Below are positions 1-13,500 of a DNA stretch of 64,000 bases, in pieces; positions within the stretch are counted from its first letter, which is position 1, and each line of letters opens with the position of its first letter. The notes under the pieces were generated by a model, which saw only the letters and a list, made by a program, of their open reading frames with translations, was not told where the DNA came from and did not search any database. The stretch is from Capra hircus (taxonomy: Eukaryota > Chordata > Mammalia > Artiodactyla > Bovidae): the NCBI RefSeq assembly GCF_001704415.2, contig NC_030817.1, positions 56,715,550 to 56,779,549 on the forward strand. Direction: 5' to 3'. The position numbers were made by a program, and so were the translations under genes.

Positions 1-77
1 GATGTAATAATAATAGAAATAGAGTGCATAATAAATGTAATGGGTTTAAATCATCCCCAAATCACCCCTTGTCTACC

Positions 78-165
78 CTCATCCATGGAAAAACTGTGTT
101 CTATGAAATCAGTCCCTGGTGGGTACCAAAAAGGTCGGGAACTTCTTGGGCTACTTGATGAGCAG
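78..165. repeat. hAT-Charlie-type DNA transposon fragment
   Basis: Sequence around 86-160 (ccatggaaaaactgtgttc, cagtccctggtgggtacc, aaaaaggtcgggaac) resembles the end of an old hAT element known from mammals. It is a diverged fragment. I see nothing recognisable in the remaining intron sequence 166-497. Confidence 0.4.
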
Positions 166-497
166 GGAGTGCTGACTCATCTGGTTTTCATTAAAAATGC
201 AGCTGAATCTCTCTGTCTCCAAACCAGGTTTGAGGAACTCTGGCTATCCCAGGCCTCCTGGGTTCTCTCTGTCCTTCACTCTAATAAGCAGAGAGAATGG
301 ATTAAGGGGAAGGAGCAGAAGCTGAGTGCTGGAGCTGACTCTGTTAGCAGCTATTTAAATTTCTAGGTTGAACTGCTAAGCGTAGCAATGCTTATATGGC
401 ATGGGTCAGCTGGACAGCAAGAGGAAGGCTACATCTGAGTTTTACACAGGAAAATTCTCATCAACACCAGCAGAAACATGGACCAGCCAGGATTTAC

Positions 498-750
498 CTC
501 ATGGAAGCTCTCCTCAGTAATCCCACTGTCTTCAATGTGAAGAATGCTGTTGAGAGTCTGCACGTAGAGCAGATCCACCTCTTCCAGGTCTTCCAGGGTG
601 AGTGGGACACAGCAGAGCTGCTTCCACACCAGAGGGGCCAAGTGGAGGTCCAGAGGCTTCTTTGTGCGAATGGCAACCCCCATTAAGATTCCCAAGAACT
701 TAAACTGCATTAAGTGTTCATCGAGGCAGGCAGAAGGATTAAAAAGGAAC
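498..750 (-). CDS. HERC1: HERC1 exon: HECT N-lobe, last exon in window
   Basis: 253 bases (1 + 84 codons; residues 2486-2570). FLFNPSACLDEHLMQFKFLG, ILMGVAIRTKKPLDLHLAPL and VWKQLCCVPLTLEDLEEVD are characteristic of the HECT N-lobe (E2-binding side). Acceptor TTCTGCAG, donor GTAAAT. The rest of the domain, including the catalytic cysteine, lies at lower coordinates outside the window. Confidence 0.96.
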
Positions 751-3700
751 CTGCAGAATTAGAGGAAATACTTCAAACAAAGATGTCCTCATTTCTATTA
801 GAAACAAGTTATTAAACAGCTAAAGCATTAGTCTAGACCTGCGCTGTCCAATATGGCAGTCATCAGCCACATGCAGCTATTTAATTAAATAAAATTTAAA
901 ATTTAGTTCTTCAGCTCCTGTAACCACATTTCAGGTGTTCAATAGTGACATATGGCCTACTGCTATTGTTCTAGATGGCACAGGGACTGTATTTTGAATT
1001 ACTCTGAAGAACCATAAAAAGGGTGAGTGAATGCTCTATTAGCCCTTATGCTACCTGCTCAAAGATGCCCTATTTCCTAAAATCATTTATCATTTACAAG
1101 TCCATGAAGCAGGATCCAAAATTCAAAATTTGACAAACACAGGAACAATACATGATTACAAATACTAATTGCTGTGACTGGACAGCATTTCGAAGGTTTT
1201 AATGGATTTTAACTCATTGAGGGAAGGCCATGTGGGCCTTCAGAAAATAAAAGAAGTCCGGTTTCATTTCAAGTCTGCACCTCCTCTATTCCTCTATATT
1301 GTGATTCAGCTGGTCTCATCATAAATAACAAGTCATGATGTAAGTGCCTCGGTTTCCTATCTGTGAAAGGAGAACGGTAACAGTTCCTACTCCTTAGAGC
1401 TATAATGAAATTCAATGGGATAATACATGTAAAACACTTAGAACAGTGCCTAGCATATAGTAAATGTACAGTTATTGCAGACATTCAGTAAAACTTGCTG
1501 ACTGCCCTTACCTGTCCCTATTGTAACCCACTTCTGCGGTAGCATTGGGAGATGGTATAAGAAGGTCCACAATACCAGTTTCAAGTTCCTGTAGAAGAAT
1601 GAACAATTGCTTTAGAAATGCAGTTAAATGTATCAAGAAAACGAACCAATTAACATTAAAGATCATGTCAAAAAGAGAATGTTGAGGAATTTATAATGCT
1701 ATATGACAAACAGCAGTCTCTGTAATTATTTTCATGGCTGTAGCTTAAAATGAATTTAGGAACTCCCCCATGGAGAAAATGTCCTGCAGTACACAGAATA
1801 AAGATGAAAAAGCCAATCCAGGGCCTGAGCTGAGGTATCTCTGAGCAGGGTATAGTGACATTCAAATAAACTTCATAAATGATAGCCAAGTATTATTTTA
1901 GATACAGATTTATCAGAAAAATCCTGATATGAGGCAAAGCTGGAAGGATCAGAGCTGATTTGGAAGTAAAACTGTGACTGCAGATCTTAAAATATAGACT
2001 TGTTCAAACTCTTAAGATTTGTTTTTCTAATTTCCTTGGAGCCTGGCTGTTCTTTGTTCTAAAAGCACCGAAATAAATGCAAGCACATGAGTGGTCCTGG
2101 ATTTGTCTGTTACAGAAGCGTACATATGTGTCACTGCTGTTTCCTCTGTCTGTTATATAGAACAACAGATGGTAAGTCATTGGTAGATGGCCAAGCACTG
2201 GCACTAACTCAGAAACATATCTTTATGAACATATCTTCATTTCACAAACCCTTGCAATAATTCACATATACATTACTAACAGCATGGCTTTATGTAAGTA
2301 TCACAAATGAATTCTTGCTTAGATTTATAAAAACATGCCACAGTCATCACTGGAAATAGTAAAATGCCTACCATCCGAGTGGACAACTCAGGAGGGGACA
2401 CTGCATGAATATACCTGGCACATCTCTGTGATTGTGTCATCAAACACTCCTCCGGCGTCATCAGCACCTTCTCCAACTAGCTTAACCTTCCAGGCTCGGG
2501 AGGGCAGACGGAGGTCTGAGGCATTCAGTTTAACTACTTGTCTCGCTATTTGAACAAAGATAGGCTTACACTTCCGTCCTCTTTAAAAGAAAGAGAAAAC
2601 AGAGCAAAATATAATGCTCCACAAATGTCACTTGAAGATATTCTCCCATCAGTGAAGGAACAGGCCAGCTTAACAACAGCCAAACACTGTGCTAGGCTCA
2701 CTGTAATTACACTGGGTACTGACATAAAATACTATTACTATTCTACTCTACAAATGAGGAAGCTAAGGTTCACAGAGTTAGTTAGTCGTAAGTCCATCTC
2801 AAAATATGCCAGTTAATGAAACATACATATATAATGTGCTAACCTGGTTGATATCCTTTTTACAGTAATTTGAGGTCCATAGTTTTTGCCTTGAACCATG
2901 GTTTTTCCTATAGAGCGCACCATTGGGAGGGTGTAGACTCTTGGGGCTAACAAAGGCCGAAGCTGTCCCTGCACAATGCCCCATGTTCCAGCATTATAAT
3001 GAGATGTACTATTCTGTAACAGAAAGTAAGCTTAGCAGAAATGGTACAATCTGAGGCTTAAAAGAAGTAACATGTCACTTTTAGAAATGCACTTTAAAAG
3101 CATAAATCTGGGTATTAGTCCTTATTAGCAATTTATTCAAAATATTTTTCTGATAAAGTATGATTATTATTTTTAAAATACAGAAAAGGACATACACATA
3201 AGCACACAAATAAAATCATCCCTAGTATTACCATATGGAGATGGCCCCATTAACACTTTCATCCACTTCCTTCCAGTTGCCTTCCTTTCCACATTTTCGA
3301 GATTACTATTTATATAAATTTTCTGTCTTTCTCACTTCAATTTATACCATAAACATTTCTCTCACTAACTGTTAACAGGATGCTAACATTCTGTTAGTGC
3401 TGCACAGTATTCTGTTGCCAGGTTGATTATCTATTTCCAACAGTGATTTCTCATATCTCTCATACACCCATAACTGGGTTACCAAAAGGATTTTTCACTA
3501 ATAGTTTTACAAACTAATACACATTTTGGCAGGCATGCCTACACATTAAACCAACAAACGTAGCCAGCTTGCTTTCTTCCTAAATTACTAGACTGTTCTA
3601 CAAAGACAATCAAATCGGCCAATTTACTTTATCTCCCCACTACCCCTCCACAGGGTATGTTCATTTGTAAGGACAGCAAGAAGCCTCCAAAGTTTCTCAC

Positions 3701-4520
3701 ACTCACTTATATAACCCCTTTGACTGAGGTATTAATACTTTTGTGTGCTTAAGTTTTGAAATCATGCACTACAGTTTGTAGAAAATACATGCTCAGCCAT
3801 TCATACTCTCTTGAACTTTCGACAAACCAAAACACTGAAGGAAGACTGTTTTGTGTCCAACAGCATGATATCCTGTATCTGGATCATCCTTAATCCAGCA
3901 ATAAAATGAGAACAGAACTGTTGCCTTTTCTAGATCTCCTGAGTGCTAAAAGCATTAGCCATGGAGGAAGTATCTTAAGGCTGAAGAAAAGGCCCAGGGA
4001 CCTGGTGAGCACAGCACGGGCACCGCTTCCTAACCAGCGTGTTACCTGGTTGTTGGGGCTGAGGTTCAGCAGCCTCCAGGACGAGTACATGAGGTCAGAG
4101 AAATGGTAAAGCAGCCGGAGCCTGGCCCTCGCAGTGTGAATGCTCACCTCCCTCAGAGCCCCGTACTGGGGGGGCACTGTATCGGGCAGGCCCAGCTGCA
4201 GAGGCACCGACACACCTGCCCAGAACACAAATGCACACTTGTAAAGGAAAATGCACTGTTTTCATTTTTAGCATTTTGAAAATTTTCAAACACATACAGA
4301 AGTTGCAAGTATATGATGGAACACCCATTCCTACCACTTATAATTAATATTTTGCTATGTATACTTTATCACTTATTTATCAGTTCCTCTATCCATCAAT
4401 TCATCTTAAATTTTTGATGCACTAGAGTTGGTTTGTAAAACATATTTTTTATTTATCATTATGGAAACTTACTTTTTTATCCTTTAATTTACTTTCCCAT
4501 TTAACTATGGACTTAGTTTC

Positions 4521-4561
<41 letters not shown>

Positions 4562-7500
4562 CCACCCAAAACAAAACAAAAAAGCCAAATTCGTTCTTTC
4601 ACATTCAATAACATTTCATTCTTGACATCTTCATAATAACACGAGGTGTGGACCAGGACCAGAGAGGAAGTTCTGGAAAATGGAAATGGGCAACTCAGCA
4701 GAACCCCCTCCCACACTTACTAGCGCTCTGACAGAAAGTTAACATGACAGAATGAAAGATATGAGTACATCATTCATGGAGGTTTTATACTAAAGAATAA
4801 GCTCTGTAGAAGCAAAGACTGCAAGGACTGTATCCATGGGTATCCTCTTACAGAAATGCACAAAACTTTAAGAATGAGATACTCAACTTATTCGAGTTTC
4901 CTGAAAATAAACATTTGTACAGCTCAGTTCTCAGACGTATTTTCCTATTAGTTAAAGCTAACATGGACCCCCTCTGTCCACGGGGGTTGCAAAGAGTCAC
5001 ATGACTTAGCGACTAAACAAACATTTACTGAGTACTTCTATATGCCCGACACCGTTCTAAGAGCTTCATAAGAACTGATACATTTACTCCTGCAGTTCTT
5101 TATAATAGGTGCTATTATGCTTGTTTTACAGACAAGGAAACTGAATCTCAGGGTCACTCAGCTTCTAAGTGGAGGATTCAACCTGGGCAATGTGGTTTTT
5201 GAGTCTGAACCTTTAGCCACCACGCTGTCTAGTCTCTGTCCTGAAGTGGAAGGGAAACCCTGCTGGAAGCTGAAGAAGCTCCTGAGAACCTGAAATTGTC
5301 AGTGGCCTGGCAGCACTCCTCATTCTATTAGAACATTCTTGTTTGGAATCTACTTGGCAGGCCTACCTTGCTCTCTAAGAGTATCTAAGAGAAAATGATT
5401 GGTATGGGGAGTTCTCCCCAAGGACCTGTGGCTAAGAAGTAGGGGGCTCCAAAAAGGGATGAGAAAACAGCTCTCAGGCACAAGGTCACTTCAGGGACAT
5501 TCCAGTGCTTCAGATACCAGAGAGGACTTGATGGTCTACGAAACAGGTAGCCCAAATACGAAGAAATGCATAGGATGATAAATATCATACTTAAGGCAAT
5601 GGTTACACTTGTGGGGAATGATATGCATTTAATTTTCTTTATATGTTTTGTAGATCTATAAGGTTTCATAATAAGTTAAAAGCAAAACACACAAAAGATA
5701 GAAGTATCCCATCACTGGAGCAAAATGGTAACAATTTTTTTTTTCTGCTATGCCACTGTATAGGCAACATCATGTTTCAAACCACTGTGGTCTCAGGGCT
5801 TTTCATCTTTATTAACAGCATGCCTTAGAAAGCCATAATTCATCACTTTTACATATAAAAAAATACTTCATTGCTGTTCTAAAATTATAAATTTGCTTGC
5901 CTAAGTAATATGTTTTCTTCTTTTGGGGAGCAGAGAGGGACTGCTATGCAATGAAGTCTGTAGGAGAACGGCCTGCTTTGAAAGTATCTGCAGTGCTGTA
6001 CCACAAAGAGTGCTTTGGTTGTGTGGGGGAAGGTCTGGTGGCTTCAGAATGGTGCCTGGATGCAGGGTGAAGCTGGCAAGCAGACAGCGCAGCTGGGGTC
6101 AAAGAGAGGTTGCGCAGCACAGCTATTTCCTCCCTCACCTGGTGCTCTCGGCGGGACAGGCGGCGCTGTCCATGCAGCACTGTGGCAGCGGCCAGCTGAG
6201 ATCTGCCGTACATTTTTCCCTTGCAGAACTGTTACCAGGGTTGGTTCTCGAACATGGTTGGTATGACCTAAGCCAAGCTGGGAATAAATTACAAATACTC
6301 AGATATTCAATTAGAAAGAGGAAGAGAGGAAGCCAAGATGATAAAATTTTGTCTTGAAGGGTAGCAGACATAAATAAGTTACTATCTGTATCAAGTAACA
6401 ATATGAAAATAATGAAGTTCATTTTTATTTTCTCTATCAGAATGATCCTCATAGCTCATTACTGTCTCCTATAAATTAACCTGCAACAAGGCCATTCCAA
6501 ATCTAGCAAAGGAGTCTCAATGACTGAAAACATCTTTTCCACTTCTAGACAGGAAATAAATTCTTGGAAAGTTAAAAAAAAATACACTGAGGTTGGCTAC
6601 AAAAAAAAAACACAAAAAACATATATAACAGAACGATCCCTAGAGTTTTTACTGATTTCTTGATTTTTAACATAGATTGCCTGTGTAACAGTAAATAAAC
6701 AATTATGAAAATACATACAGAATAAAATTCTCATCTCCAGATCTCTGTTCTTAGGGCCTGACTAGGACACCCAGTGTTTTGGTGGCTGAGCACCTCAACA
6801 TCATCAGGCAGGATAATGTCAAGGTCCACCAGGGACCTTCCAAATGTGTCCCCACATCAACTCTTCTCATTAAGACAATGTGCAACCAGAGTGATGACCA
6901 GCTTCCCCACCTGTTAATATAATGATGAGGAGACCACAGAGCCAAAATGAGGCTACTATAAACAATACTGGACCTTGAACTTGAGGGCTGCTGGTTCAGA
7001 GGCAGCCATAAATAAAGCAGATTTACAGAGGAAGGGGATGTGGTTCTATATGTGGAGCTGAAAGCCACTGTACTAGCAGGCATCTCAGACCTCCTCCATC
7101 AAAGTACGTCCCTCCTCCACATACAGGATAGGCTGAACACATCAACCTCTTGAGTCTTTTGTCAATCTCTTACAGGCTCGGTTTATTGCTCTGCATAATG
7201 GGAGTGACAAGACCTCCTGAGCAAACACAAATATACTTTGTACACTGTCATATCATAAAAGTATTGTTGTTTTATTTTTTCCATTTTTTCAGATCAACTG
7301 ATGCTTCTAGTATGTAATCTCTCTTATTACTGTAGTGAAAATGATGATGATTAATGATGATAGTAGCAAATACTTATAAAATGCCATTTATTATGTGCCA
7401 GGCACTTCTCAGTGTGTACACACACACGTATGTTGAGTTAATCCCCTTAACTACATTTGCTGTATTGCCATATTTCTCTTTAAACAATGATACATTTATT

Positions 7501-10500
7501 AGGCCACAAGCAACAGAGAGATACGCACAACTGGACTCCAAATAATCTGATGTAGAGCACAATGATGTGCTCGAGGCCTTGTGTAGATATTCTGAGTTTC
7601 TAGCTTATCTCTTTGCCAAATGAACTATTCTGTCAGATTTCTAGACATGAGAGAGCAGCAGTGAAGTAAATCTACCTGACCCTCTGAATTGCTCCCCCAG
7701 GCATACACATCTCCAGTTGATGCCAAAGCAAGTGTGTGTTCAGCTCCAACAGCCACATCTTCAATGACCACTCCAGCCAGGACAGGGATTTGCTGTGGTC
7801 GATTGTGATTGCGAGCACGCCCTTCTGGCAAACCTATCAAGCGATCTGAAAAAATAGCAAAAGGACATTTATGGATGGTACACCATAGTCCTTTTCCAAT
7901 TTATAATGAGTCATTTAATGTCTATGGTGGTATGGCAATAACATATATATATATCTCACTGGGGCAAAAACTGGTTTTCTGGTAAGGTATACTGGATTCT
8001 GAATGGATAAAGTTTAAAACTGCTTCTTTGCAAAATGTCACAATCCCCTTATTCATAAAAATAAATGAAATTAAATTTAAAATGATTAGCTTACTTCAAA
8101 CCAAGAGGTTACCTCTAGCATCCTCATACTTGAGAGGACTTGCACATGTTACAAAGACTCTAAACTTTTTGCAGCCTAACAAAACACATCATGCAACCTT
8201 TCTTGTTCTCAAATTTATAGCCAACTTCTCGCCTTATCTTTGCCACCAAACTTCTACAAAGTCCAGGCTAGTTCCTGTTGTTTCACATGCTGTTTGGCTT
8301 GGCCACCTTCTGCAGCCTAACTTCCATTCTCATCACTGCACTGAAACTACTCTCAAAAGCCATGAATAGCTCCTAACTGCCTACTGCAGCCCACGGAGCT
8401 CTACTTTACCTTGATAATGTGGCCTCAGCTCCTCCTGCCCCTCAGAGATTGCACTGTCCTGGCTCACCGGCTACCTCTCTCTCTCTCCACTCCTTTCAAA
8501 GCCAATTCTCCTGAGTCCTCTTCCTGTGCTTACATGCCCTTTACTCACATTCCAGAGTTTTATCCTCTTACTTTTCTATCCCATGTTCTCTCCCTGGGTT
8601 TCTTAGAGCCTATTTATATGGCTTTAACTACAACATTATCCATTAGGCAAACCAACATCTCTATAAGCAATCTCTCTGGAGTTTCAGACCTAAATCCCCA
8701 GTAACTTGCCAGACTTCTCCATACATGTAGCCTAGAGTACATGGCCCAAATTCAATACGACTAAAACTAAGCTCCTTGTCTCTTTCCCCCAAACCAACCC
8801 CTTGTCCTGTCAGTGGTGTCAACATTCTTCCAAGACTAGAAACTTCAATTGCAGCTTACTTCTTCCTTTTCCTCACATCTGCCTGAAACACCCTTCAGTC
8901 ACTACAACTTGCCAGGAAGTTCCACTTAAAAAAGTGAACACATTTCCAGGGAATCTCACTGTGGATGCCTGGATTTGGATTTACTTAAGATCTGAATCCT
9001 GAATGCCTGTGAATTCCTAAGACCTGAACCCCACAGTCCCTGCAAGGGCTGGGAAGTAAGGCAGGATCCAGAGGAGCTCTGGTGGTCAAGGCAGTGTTTG
9101 CGGCAGCAAGGCAAAAAGGCAGCAGAGATGAGGAAGGGAAGGCTTTGGCAGAATTCTTCTAGCAAGAATGAAGGCTCTGGTAGGAGGGGTGATCAATGAG
9201 CAGGAGAGTTTGTCCTAACAGCAAACATCATGAAAGAGGAGCTGAAAAGTAGCTGGGGAATGAGGGTCACTCATCACCCAGAATGAGAAGTGACTCAATT
9301 TAAGCATTTTCTATACAGCTGGAGGGCACATGTTTCTGTAATACATGTGTGCACAAAATAAGCAATATAATTAATGCCTGGAAAATGCCTTACCTTGACC
9401 AAAGGTATACACATGACCATCTTTGGTTAATGCAACAGAAAACTGAGTTCCACAAGCAACCTTTTTTATTCCAATTCCACAAAGGACATCAACTTTCTGC
9501 AAAGTAGAAGGGTAAGGCACATACTTTAAAAAGAAAAACACTCAAATTTGCCTACTTGTATGTATAAACTCAAGGACTGTCTTCCAGAAAAATATTAATA
9601 GTCACCCACCTGTTTCCAGTCAAATCCACACTCCTAAATGTTATTTTCTCATACTGCTCTGCAGACTACCTGAATTTGGGCAAGTTCTATAGGGGGTATG
9701 GGATGTTTGACTAAAATCCCCCAGCACCCCATGTGAAGTGGAAACACTGCTCTGCACAACAGAAACCAAAGAGAACTCTGCTGCTGTTTAAAGAACACTA
9801 AAAGACCAGGTAAAGCCACAGGCTGCTCTCAGTCAGATTGTTTTCTACTTTCAGAGGTAACAGTAACGCTTTATATGTTCTTCAGAGAGGACTTCCTTCC
9901 CTTCTGCACCTACTGCTGAATATTTACCAATCTAGCTATCAAGACGTCACAGACTATATATGATAGTGAAATATGGAGTTGAATGTAAATTGAATACTTG
10001 TAAATCATGCTGTTTGTTAAACATATTAGAAAAATCCACATGAAGAGAATGTACAAGAGCTCTGAAGAGCTGAGAAACCTTCTATAATGTGCATAAAGAC
10101 TCTAAATTATTGTTTATGCACTGGGTTTTCCTATTACTTTTGAAAAGGCACACACCTGTATAATTCAGTGGCAATAACAAGCTGAAATGGCAGCCACAAG
10201 CGGAGTTACAAAAGATTGTTCACACTTCCCTCCATAAGATATCCTGGGAATATATATATACTTATTTCTTCTCTATATGGGGGTTAGTTCTACACTATTC
10301 AGTCCATAACAAAGACAGATGCTTGCCCTTGCAGAATTTTTATATCCAGTTTAGTAATTAATGACTTATTTAAAATAAGGTCTGCTGCTGCTGCTGCTGC
10401 TAAGTCGCTTCAGTCGTGTCCGACTCTGTGTGACCCCATGGACTGTAGCCTACCAGGCTCCTCCATCCATGGGATTTTCCAGGCAAGAGTACTGGAGTGG

Positions 10501-13500
10501 GGTGCCATTGCCTTCTCCGAAAATAAGGTCTTAGAATGATGGAAATTTAAGAATAAGCAAAGGAAGCTTCTATATTTCATTATGAACTACCAAAAATGTT
10601 AGAAGTAAATTACTTCCAACTAAAAAGATGTACTGACATAGAAGAAAACCATGGTGTCTGCATCCCTAGATTAAAGACAATACTGACCTGAGGTGAAGAT
10701 TTTGCAGTGGAATTTCCTAAACCTAGTTTTCCATAGTCCCCGTCTCCAAAAGCCCACACCATGGAGCCATCTGCTGACACTGCCAACGTGTGGTTTAAGC
10801 CACAAGCCACCTGGAGAAAGAACAAGGTGGTCAGTAAGGCAAATCACAATACCTAAAATACATACCCATTTCTGGGACCCTTTTTCTTCACTTCAGTCAA
10901 AAAGTTGGCTCTGTTTCCAGAAGATTTTTATTGGTTTCAGGGTTTTACATATGTTAACCAAATTTGTCATGAAGAAAATATTCTCAACATTCACAAACAA
11001 AAGACAACCTTCTTTTCTTCAAAGAAAAAGCTTTCAAATATCTATGGCTAACTCTGAATTAGACAGTACACAAGACAGGAAAAAAGTACATATGATTAAA
11101 AAATACTCATTCATACCAGAGACAGTCTAAGGAATAATAAAAGATAAAAGATAGTAGAATATTTTATCTCCTCTTTTCATTAAGAGAGAATCTCAACATG
11201 TATAGGTCATGGACAATTATTACTTAAGAGCAGCAGGTACCAATATGCTGCAATTCAGCCATCTGAACAGGACAGCCATCCTGTCCAGGATACCGAACAG
11301 GAGTTACTATATTATTTAAAGGTTTCATATCAAGTTGTATTATGAAAAGGAGTTTGAAATATTCACATCCTGAATTATGACTTTCATTTGTTAACCAATT
11401 ACCAATTAGGCCAAATAAAAGGTATATCAGGATAAGTACAACTGGTGATTCTAATCTTCCTGAAAGGACAGTATCTAAGTGCACACAGAGGAAACAAGAA
11501 ACTATGATCAGATAGAACATATTATTGACTTATTCCATGCCTGTCCAATCTGATATCCCTCCAGTGCAGTCACTCTCTCCGGAAGTTTTTTGTTAGAGGT
11601 GTTGCCCAAACCCAGACGACCATAATCACCATTCCCAAAGGTAAACAGTTTGCCATCTGATGTTACCACTGCTGAGTGTTTGAAGCCACAAGACATCTAC
11701 AAACAGAACCAACAAGAACAAAAATGTTAATAAGAGGGTATACTACGAAATCAGTCATTTGGGTTTTTAATACAGTAATAATCTTTAAAATAAACTTCAC
11801 TGGCAACTCAGGATCTTCAAGACCAGTATGTCCTTTCCACCCAAGTGACCCTCCTGCTCCTGCAAGTCTGATCTACTCATCATCTTCAGAAAAACCAAGA
11901 TAAACAGCACACCTTGGAAGAACTGTTGCTGCTCTTCAGCTGTAGAGATGACCTAGACTATATGAGTTAATGAATGGGGAAATTTTTTGCAAACTCTAAA
12001 GAAAGTGAAGTCACTCAGTTGTGTCCGACTCTTTGCGACCCTGTGGACTGTAGCCCGCCAGGTTCCTCTGTCCATGGGATTCTCCAGGCAAGAATACTAG
12101 AGTGGGTTGCCATTTCCTTCTTCAGGGGATCTTCCCAACCCAGGGATCGAACCCGGGTCTCCTGCATTGCAGGCAGATGCTTTATCCTCTGAGCCACCAG
12201 GGAATCCCTGTAAACTCTAAGGTACTATGCAATTTGACAACACTATTTTAGCTTGCTAATTGATTTTCCAGAGAAAAGTATACAAACTCAACCTTTGTAA
12301 TAAGAATGACAGGTTGAAAGTAAAGATTTCCATTTAGTAGTAGATCAAGAACTGTGGCACAGGAGTTAAACCTCACCTTTTACAAAGACCTGAAGCACCC
12401 TGGCCTAGATCAACCAGTTGTCTAGAGGAATAAGAGTCCATTCTAATACCAAAACCCACTTAAACCCCTGAGACACTCAAGAATGACTGTGAACCACCAA
12501 AAACATTGGATCTTTTATGATGGGGTAATATGTTTTTACTACTGTTTTTTCATTACCCAATCTTGAGAACTAAACCCAGTATGTTTACATTCAAAGATAA
12601 ACTTCTCCATATCCTGCCCGACCTGCACCACTTCTTCTCCTTGTAAGGCCTCGATCTGCCTGGGCCGTCGCTGCCTGTCGCTGTTCCCATGGCCGAGTTT
12701 GCCATAATCACCATCTCCCCAGCTAAAGACCTCACCACTCTCAGTCAGGGCCATTGAGTGCCCATCAGACCCACAGGAAGTCACCAGCTGGGTCACCACA
12801 AAGCCTGCAACAGAGCAGAAATGCAACAAAAGTCACTGGGTGGTAAAAGTTCCCTCTTTAGTTGAAACCACTACAAAGCAGTCTCATAGAATAAAAAAAA
12901 TACCACAACAGTACTACAGAAATAAAGAAGAATATCTTTAATTTTAAATCTAAATTGTAGCCATAAACTAGAAATTTGGGAGCAGTAACATAAAATGATG
13001 ATGATGATAAGGAACAGAAGAAGGGTGATAGGAGCAATTCCAGTCACTAAGGACCATGTTCTAGTCACTCCTGTAAGTGCTTTACATGGATCGTTCATTT
13101 TCTATTTTCACACAGAGCCTATGAGGCAGATATTATCATCACCACTTGTACAACTAGGGAAACTGAGTCACAAAGAGGTCTAGTAGCTGATGCAAGGCAC
13201 CAGAGGCAGAATGTAGTAGAACTGAACAGGAACCAAGCCCTCCCATCCCCAATGTTGTGCTCTTTACACTTAGATCTGAAGGAAGAGAACTTAGAGCTAT
13301 TCAAGAATTCATTATGAACTTATGTTACTTAAATGCTTTCACTTAAAAAACTCCATTTGCTTTGTATATTGACTTTAGAGCCAGTAAAAGTTAACTTAAG
13401 AAACAAGCCAGAGGCCCCCTGCAGTGCTTTTTCCAGAGATATTTTTTCTCCAAGTTACAGAGTACTCTGGGAGATGCCCTTTCAAAGGCTTTAGTACATA

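Noticed and set aside
4522..4716. 64-codon minus frame ending in a repeated Cys-Val string
   Set aside because: Produced by the (CA)n microsatellite; not coding.
5923..6357. 144-codon plus-strand open frame
   Set aside because: It overlaps a HERC1 exon in antisense, has no recognisable domain and no splice or promoter support.
10693..11130. 145-codon plus-strand open frame
   Set aside because: Antisense to an RLD2 exon and running into AT-rich intron. No protein family resemblance.
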